64,000 nucleotides of DNA from Saccharomycopsis fibuligera x Saccharomycopsis cf. fibuligera. Taxonomy: Eukaryota > Ascomycota > Saccharomycetes > Ascoideales > Saccharomycopsidaceae. The stretch is from assembly GCA_001936135.1 (NCBI GenBank), contig CP012811.1, forward strand, positions 1,240,001 to 1,304,000, written 5' to 3'. Below are positions 57,676 through 64,000 of the stretch, in pieces. The translations under genes and the position numbers were made by a program. Positions within the stretch are counted from its first letter, which is position 1; every line of letters begins with the position of its first letter. The notes beneath the pieces are model-generated. The model worked only from the letters and a program-made list of their open reading frames with translations, did not search any database and was not told the DNA's origin.

Positions 57676-58042
57676 TATTATGTAATATTAAGTTGGTGTA
57701 TTTGGTTACTATGTAAGAGATAGTGGTTGTAAAATGTGGGGTCGATGATTAAAATATTCTTACAGTTTGACCTGAGCTCTTCGCATTGTAGTTTATGCTA
57801 ACTCCTTTTTATTTTTATTTTTTATTTTATTTTATTTTATTTTTTTCTTTTTATGCACAACAATAACAAAGTGCGCTTAGTAATACTCCTTATGCACGCC
57901 ACCGCCTCATACTACAATCATTTTCAGTCAGCATGAACAGCCTACAATTTATACACATGAGTCTAGACTGTCAACTTTGTATATCAGATATAAGTGAATA
58001 CTATTTAAAGAAAACAGTGGCTTGAAAATCAAACATATACCA
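57676..58042. other. Short intergenic upstream of U2AF35
   Basis: A TTTTATTTTA-type pentamer run at about 57805-57850 sits between the U2AF35 promoter and the 3' end of the exchanger gene. Nothing else was seen. Confidence 0.6.
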
Positions 58043-59899
58043 CTAAACCATGAAATAAATCAACATTGCACATACAATGTAGTTGACTAGCAAAATCGCG
58101 CCAGTCGCAAAATATGCCTTACCGTTCCAAATACAGAACGAAGCAAGGATGGAAGCGCAAAACATAGTTTCGCAATAAGTATTCTCGTACAAAAACGAAT
58201 ATGGACTCTTGGTTGCCGCAGCAATCAAGATCAAAAACGGAACAATCAAGAAATTGATCTGAATAGCAGAACCAACGGCAATGTTCATGGCCAATTCCAT
58301 TTGGCCCTTATAAGCAACAATAATGGAGGTAACATGCTCTGCTGCGTTACTGAAAATAGGAATTAAAATAACCGTGATGAAAGTCTTTGGAATATGGGTC
58401 TTTTCCGAAAAATCATTCAAAGAATCCAATAAGTAGTCCGAGTTAAATGAAGCAACAACTGTAACGGCTAACAAGAAAAAAGCGTAAATGAAAACATCCT
58501 TAAATTTGACCCAAATACTAGTCGCTTTATCAACTTGCTTAGATTCTCGAGAGGCGACGTTTGACTCACCAGTGATAGGTTGGGCCGGTGAAGGCTTTGG
58601 AAGTTCATGTAGTTGGATTCCTTCGCCAGTGGGATCAGTAGCGGTATCTGATTGAACTATGGCTGTAGATTCATTAATCTTATTTTTACCATTATCATAA
58701 ACAGATAACTTGACATTTTCCATTGATCTTGAAGTACCAGTCATGTAAGTATTGGAGTCAGACAAAGCAGAAATGGTGTCATTCCCTTCAAATCTATTAG
58801 TTGCAGAGAATCTGACAACAGAAGGAGTGCTACTACCACTGTCAAACATGTTTTTTTCAACATCCTTCTTATGACTAGCATCAAGCAACAACTTTTTATG
58901 TTGATATGGGATAATCAAATAAAGCGCATATAACATCAAATGCAAAACCGCCATACCTCTAGAAACTTTCAAAATTGCACTAGAAGGATGTGAACTAGAA
59001 CTATCAGTAAATTGGGAAGTATAATTTGAGTTGTAGTTAAGAGTGTAAACCATTTTAGCAATGAAACCACTGAAAACCATAAAAATAACATTGAAATAAC
59101 TGCTAAATTTGTTGAAACTTAATTGCTTCTTTTTAAAAGATGCAAAGAAAAAAGCACAACCTAAAATCAATTGAGTCGTTGCTAACCAAGAGCCAACCAT
59201 AGAACCTTGAACAGTATCTAACTGACCCTTGAAAAGAGCCAAGATAGAAAAAATCAATTCAATAGCATTCCCAAAAGTGATATTAAGAAGACCACCAATG
59301 GTTGGATTGGTCAATTCAGCTAAAGATTCTGTCAAGTAACTGATAATAACCGATAAAGGGACAATGGCTAAAATGTTACAAACAAAGACAACAATTGTAT
59401 GTTCTTTCCCTATATTACCCAAAACAATACCAGCAATAATGAATGGGTATAAAATGGAAAAATAGCCAGCGGCACCAATAACTTCAAGGATCTTGTTTTT
59501 CTTTGCCTTTTCATCAAACCAATTTTGAAATGCAATAGTTTGCTTGAAGGGGGGATAGCTGTCAAACTTGGAGGCAAAAGTGGCAAATTTGGATTTAACT
59601 CTCTTTAACAACTTGTGGTGATTAATATTATCAGCATTATCATTATCGTAGTAAAGAGATGGATACTTTGACAATTCTTGATGAACATGAATAGAAATCA
59701 ATTTTTGAATTTCATCTTGAGAAACAGCGGTGAAACGGGAGTTGCTTGAGTCTGACGATGAGCTTGAAACGCCTGATTGATAGGCGCTCAATGGGGTGAA
59801 TGAGGGATCTTTTTGAGAATCCGAAGATTGTCTAGATGTATGTTGAGAGAGATTTAAGTTGTCGGCACAAACATTTTGAGATATGGGAGGTTTATTCAT
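58043..59899 (-). CDS. VCX1: CAX-family vacuolar Ca2+/H+ exchanger
   Basis: Uses the proton gradient to load calcium into the vacuole. 618 aa, against about 411 for S. cerevisiae Vcx1. The extra length is a Ser-rich cytosolic N-terminus (1-130) and a long hydrophilic loop (about 340-465). The first exchanger repeat has GNAIELIFSI (210-219) and the second has SNAAEHVTSI (517-526), followed by GSAIQINFLIVPF; about eleven membrane helices are visible. The conserved glycine before NAAEH is Ser here, a mild departure. The acidic, Ser/Thr-rich loop is a likely regulatory site. It could instead be a second CAX paralogue of the kind some yeasts carry, and ion specificity cannot be read from the sequence. 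Confidence 0.9.
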   Translation of the reverse strand: MNKPPISQNVCADNLNLSQHTSRQSSDSQKDPSFTPLSAYQSGVSSSSSDSSNSRFTAVSQDEIQKLISIHVHQELSKYPSLYYDNDNADNINHHKLLKRVKSKFATFASKFDSYPPFKQTIAFQNWFDEKAKKNKILEVIGAAGYFSILYPFIIAGIVLGNIGKEHTIVVFVCNILAIVPLSVIISYLTESLAELTNPTIGGLLNITFGNAIELIFSILALFKGQLDTVQGSMVGSWLATTQLILGCAFFFASFKKKQLSFNKFSSYFNVIFMVFSGFIAKMVYTLNYNSNYTSQFTDSSSSHPSSAILKVSRGMAVLHLMLYALYLIIPYQHKKLLLDASHKKDVEKNMFDSGSSTPSVVRFSATNRFEGNDTISALSDSNTYMTGTSRSMENVKLSVYDNGKNKINESTAIVQSDTATDPTGEGIQLHELPKPSPAQPITGESNVASRESKQVDKATSIWVKFKDVFIYAFFLLAVTVVASFNSDYLLDSLNDFSEKTHIPKTFITVILIPIFSNAAEHVTSIIVAYKGQMELAMNIAVGSAIQINFLIVPFLILIAAATKSPYSFLYENTYCETMFCASILASFCIWNGKAYFATGAILLVNYIVCAMLIYFMV

Positions 59900-61971
59900 C
59901 TAGGATACGCTGGTCAAAGAAAGAGGATAACAGAGATTGAAATTTGAGAGCGTGTGTTTTAAAAGATAAGCCGTGATGAGCTGGGATCTATGAAAGGCTA
60001 TAAAAATTGAACTCGAAGCTGACTTGCTAAGTAAAAAAGATTAAAACGGGGAAAACAACAAGTATCTTAGAAAAAATTCTAAAAGATTTGAAACAAGGAA
60101 ACCCTGAGCAAAGTTGGAAGGAGCAGGACCCTAGCTTTTTAAATATCAATTTTAGGCGCTACCCAGCGTGTGTACGGCCATGCACATTTGTCTCCGCCAA
60201 CAGCTGCTAAGCTTGCATGCTAAATCCGATAGATCATTGCAGAAGCGATAGCTCTCGCATCATGACTAAGCAGTATCCCTGTCACGCCCCAACAAAGCGT
60301 AGCAACTGTGCCACATTTTGCTGTGTGGCAATGTTTTATAATGTAGTATTACGCCTCTATGCTTACTATTGGGATGATACATGCAGACAAACTACTTCGT
60401 TTTGGCGGGGCACACCAGGCCCGTTGGATTATGTAAGCCGGGGCGTAGCAAAGATTTGGACCGGCATTCATGACTGGTAACTGTTTACTGCGGTGATGAC
60501 GAAATGTTCAGCGATAGATATTTTGATGTCTTTTAGATTTATCTGGTTTTACTTATCTGATTAAACAGAGCTTCCCTCAAGAGAATTGGTGATCGGCACT
60601 GTGTCAACTATTATTGGTGACATGATGGAACGAATAACGGTTTGCGGTACATGGCTATTGTTGATGCCAAATTCAAACGCAGAAAATAAAGTATCTGGCG
60701 ATCAATTACATACAACGAGAAAAATAGGGTATACAAACTGAAAGAATTGAATATTTCGAGTATGCTGCTGTACATAAAAAGAATAGAAGTAATCAATTTG
60801 CTCTCTTGATTATTTCATAAAATTATCCCTCTGCACAATATCTTCACACAAATTTGCCCAGATCATTTGAAATTCGAAAATTTTGCTTTGGTTTGTCCGA
60901 TTTCACAATCAATCGTTTGAAACGAATTAAATCATGCTTGCGTTTTAGTTTCTTTTGCCATAAGCAACCAATGGCGATTCTCTTCGGCCAAAATTTTTTC
61001 TAATTAAAAATGACTATAATGTTCACTGTGGTGTTAGTGGCGGATAGTAAATACTCTCATATTTGCGCTCAAGCTTACAGGGTGAATGTCGTCCGATTAA
61101 CGGTCGCGACTTTTTCGCAAGATATAGATAGATAGACTTACGCTATTGAGCTAACAGATATATGCGTGATAGAATGTAGATAAGAATCTAATAAAGGAAA
61201 ACCCTTTTTTAGAAAAAAGATTGTAATACCCGGCAGTTGCATTTTTTCCTTATTGGTAAGTATGTTGCTTGGCTTACGGTTAAACTCTGAGAAATCAAGG
61301 AGATAACTTGGTTTTTTTAATTTGTTATTTTTGATCAAGCATCTCTTTTCGGTATCAGTTATTGTACACCCAAATCCACTTCTTGGGCAGTTTTCTATGA
61401 TATTCCTTCCAAGCGTTTTCCTATCTGATATATAGTGGTTTTACTGACACGAGATATTTAGATAAAGGAAAAGATTTTCTTTGATTGTAACAAAGTAGAG
61501 TTGAGTAATCAAGAAGCCGCAATTTTCGGGATAAGTATACAGTGTATATATAGAATACTGGCAGCATGAAGGAGAGCACAACCTTATGATAGATAATAAG
61601 ATAAATGGAAGGTTGAACGAAAAAGCAAATATATTCCATAAAATACATTGAAACAAATAAAATACATATATTAAAAAACATCTAAAAGCAATGTGTTAGT
61701 TCTGCTGTTAAGATAAAAATTCAGCGGTCAAGCAAGAAAGACAGACAGAAATTAAAAACTAATAATGAAAACAAAAACACCGTTGTACCAAAAAAATAAT
61801 GCCAAAAATAAACAATAAAGGAAGAAAACAAACAAAAAAGACGAAAAAAAATCGCAAATAACAAAATGAGCAAAAAAAAAAAGAAAATAGATAGAAAAAT
61901 AACAGAAGTAACAAGGCCAATAGTATCGAATATGAATTAGTGTGGCGTCTTCTCAATTTCTTACAAGCCAG
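59900..61971. other. 2.1 kb intergenic region upstream of the exchanger gene
   Basis: Between two minus-strand genes. It contains a possible C/D box snoRNA at 60481-60567 (weak; see findings) and long A-rich stretches towards 61740-61900, which are T-rich in the 3' flank of the Gcr1/Msn1-type gene. No protein gene was recognised. Confidence 0.55.
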
Positions 61972-62907
61972 TCATCTGAGCTCATGGGGTATGTTGTTTT
62001 GCAACCATGTCATTGATCTTTTAGCAAGTACCCCTTCACGATCATAAATCCTCTCGTTTTCCAACTTGGATACAATCTGCGCCACCGTATATTTCCTATC
62101 CAAACCTCTTTCCACCGCCTCATAAATTGGCTTCATTCGGCCGTATTTCTTGGACACCGGATGGTGCGCCCCACCTCTCCATTTCGCACCATGCTCTTGT
62201 TCAAGGACTCTGATGGCTGGCCCACCGTTACTTCCGTACAAGTACTCTCTAACCACTTCTTCCACCGAATCAGTAACTTTGGTCAATTTGTAAAGCGGTT
62301 CAAGTTTGTGTTTTTTAGCTAGCCGCACACTAACAGGAGACTCTATGGCCTCTGTTCCTAATGCTTCTGGCGATTCCTCAGGATCATGATCTGTCGTTGT
62401 TGCCGCAGTACCGGTATCATTACTGCCATTAGCGTCACTAACAGCATTAGTATCATTTACATCGTTAACATCATCAACATCATTAGTAGAGGAAGCAGTA
62501 GTTGCATTAGAAGAAAGCGTTGATGCTCTCGTACGTCTAGGATTGTGTGCATGAATGCGGAGATTGGGCTGTCCAATATGGTTCGACGTTATTGTTGATG
62601 CGGGGCTTCTAAGGAGCGATGAATTACCCAAAATATTAGAAGGACGATGCGTTAGCTGCAGCGGATGTATGTCTTGTGGTTGCTGTTGCTGTTGCTGCTG
62701 TATTTGTGTATGATGGTGCTGGAGGTGTGGCAGTTGGTGTTGTGAATGATGTTGGTGTGACTGCGGAGGTAGACCAAGTGGCTGATGCAGACTTGGATGG
62801 TGGTTTAGTGGAGGTGGCTGTTGATGTGATGAATGATGCGGTGGAGCAGGCAAAGCCGTTTGTTGTTGTGGTTGTTGTGGTTGTTGTGGTTGTTGTGGTT
62901 GTTGTGG

Positions 62908-62962
<55 letters not shown>

Positions 62963-63909
62963 GGTTGTTGTTGTTGTTGTGATTGTTGTTGTTGTTGTTG
63001 TGGTTGTTGTTGTTGTGGTTGTTGTTGTTGTGGTGGTGGTTGTGGTTGTGGTTGTGGTTGTGGTTGACGGCCATAAATGGTATTGGTTGTATCAAGAAGA
63101 CTGCGATTCAGAGCACTCAAGTTGGGAAATGAGCCACTAGTACCGTTTAACTGGTTAGTGATGCTTTGAATTGATGCAAGATTACCATCATTAGTGGGTG
63201 GTGTGGTACTTGTGTGAAGAGCACTATTGGCAGTACCATTAAGACTTTGATGAAGGTTATTGGACGACATTATGTTAGTCTGTAATAAAGCAGAGTTGTG
63301 ACTTGATGGTCCCGTCATTGTTGTGCCGATATGTGAAGTAGATACCGTATTACTATTGCTCGAATTGTTGTTACTGCCACTACCAGAAGGAGTATTATTT
63401 GTAGGATTAATGACGTTGGCAAGAGCGTTGGAATGGCTAAGACCATTGCCTGTGTTGTTGGTGTTATTATTATTGTTGTTGTTGGTGTTTGCCATCGACC
63501 CATTATTGTTATGATCACTGGTACCGGAAACTAACGAGTCAGCATTGATGTTGGTGGGCGTGTTAAATTTGAATTTTTGATACACTTTCCCATTTGTCTC
63601 AAATGCTGTCTTGAAGTAGTCGGACAATAATGCATTTTGGTACTCTATGGCTCGACTTTGATACTCTACTGTCTGAGTAAGCTTATCATTCTGATTTTGC
63701 AATTTTTTGAGTTGATAGTACACTGATTCCAACTTTTTGTATAAATCATTGATAGCATTTTTGGAATGCACATCATCATCCATACCTAAATTGAGAGCAT
63801 CAGTGCCGGAATGCGTCGTTATACGCTGGTCATTTGCGTGATTAGCCAAGTGATATTCAAACTGATTTGGACTGAACCCGTTATTGCCTCCCAATGGGAG
63901 ACGCGACAT
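61972..63909 (-). CDS. Gcr1/Msn1/Hot1-type transcription factor with polyQ region
   Basis: 645 aa from the ATG at 63909; the frame is open slightly further upstream, but without an ATG. Residues about 45-100 form a coiled coil (INDLYKKLESVYYQLKKLQNQNDKL) for dimerisation. The middle is Asn/Ser/Thr-rich, then Gln/Pro-rich with a long CAA-coded glutamine run and QP repeats (about 62860-63065). The last 120 residues are the GCR1_C DNA-binding domain: LYKLTKVTDSVEEVVREYLYG, then RVLEQEHGAKWR and KKYGRMKPIYEAVERGL. The family contains Gcr1 (glycolytic genes), Msn1 and Hot1; which member this is cannot be decided here. Targets could include the ADH genes of this window, which is only inference. Confidence 0.88.
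62860..63065 (-). repeat. Coding microsatellite: polyglutamine with QP units
   Basis: On the coding strand this is nearly pure CAA with periodic CCA codons, giving Q runs, PQQ units at one end and PQ units at the other. The near-uniform CAA usage favours slippage, so length variation between strains is expected. Confidence 0.95.
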
Positions 63910-64000
63910 TGTGATGCTTTTCAATAATTAAAAGATGTCTTTTTAATATGTTTGGCTAAAATATTGAAGCTACTAAATGCTATGTTCGTAAGTATAAAGG
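63910..64000. other. Start of the upstream region of the Gcr1/Msn1-type gene
   Basis: 91 bp of AT-rich sequence up to the window edge. Too short to interpret. Confidence 0.5.

Noticed and set aside
61240-61275. ATACTTACC on the minus strand, as at the 5' end of U1 snRNA
   Set aside because: No following U1 stem-loops and no Sm site were found; a 9-nt match is expected by chance.
62676-63140. 154-aa polyvaline open frame on the plus strand
   Set aside because: It is the reverse-strand shadow of the polyglutamine-coding repeat in the Gcr1/Msn1-type gene.

Overview
The window looks like nuclear DNA of a budding yeast (Saccharomycotina). The evidence is two spliceosomal introns with GTATGT donors and exact TACTAAC branch sites, two identical tRNA-Ser(AGA) genes, and recognisable yeast proteins: an Ira-type RasGAP, Mih1, Tus1, Ypq1, Vcx1, paired alcohol dehydrogenases and a Gcr1/Msn1-type factor. 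A U2AF35 gene and a GIG1-type gene argue against a close relative of S. cerevisiae and fit a more distant yeast. CTG codons are very rare, with none found in either ADH gene, so I could not decide whether CUG is read as Leu or Ser. Leu is assumed throughout.

I support 16 protein genes and 2 tRNA genes. By my own sum, coding sequence is about 41% of the window, which is low for such a yeast. I saw no mobile element, LTR, rRNA or CRISPR array.

Layout. Positions 1-10453 (all minus strand): the 5' part of IRA2, an unrecognised 596-aa protein, and a secreted asparaginase. Positions 10454-26298: a gene-poor block of nearly 16 kb whose only protein gene is MIH1, spliced, with an overlooked first exon. 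The 9.0 kb part (10454-19485) is the largest gap and the best place for a centromere or a long non-coding RNA. Positions 26299-33830 (all plus strand): a serine-rich protein with a PP1-docking motif, tRNA-Ser, a small secreted repeat protein, a membrane-anchored EEP-family hydrolase and a four-finger C2H2 factor. Positions 36965-43691: cytosolic and mitochondrial ADH genes head to head across a 4.5 kb shared upstream region. Positions 44796-49865 (plus): a second tRNA-Ser, a spliced vacuolar PQ-loop transporter and a GIG1-type gene. Positions 52943-63909 (all minus): TUS1, U2AF35, a CAX exchanger and a polyQ Gcr1/Msn1-type factor.

There is no operon-like organisation. Loose themes are nutrient and Ras/Rho signalling (IRA2, TUS1, the glycolytic-type activator), fermentation (the ADH pair), vacuolar transport (YPQ, VCX) and splicing (U2AF35 alongside two visible introns).
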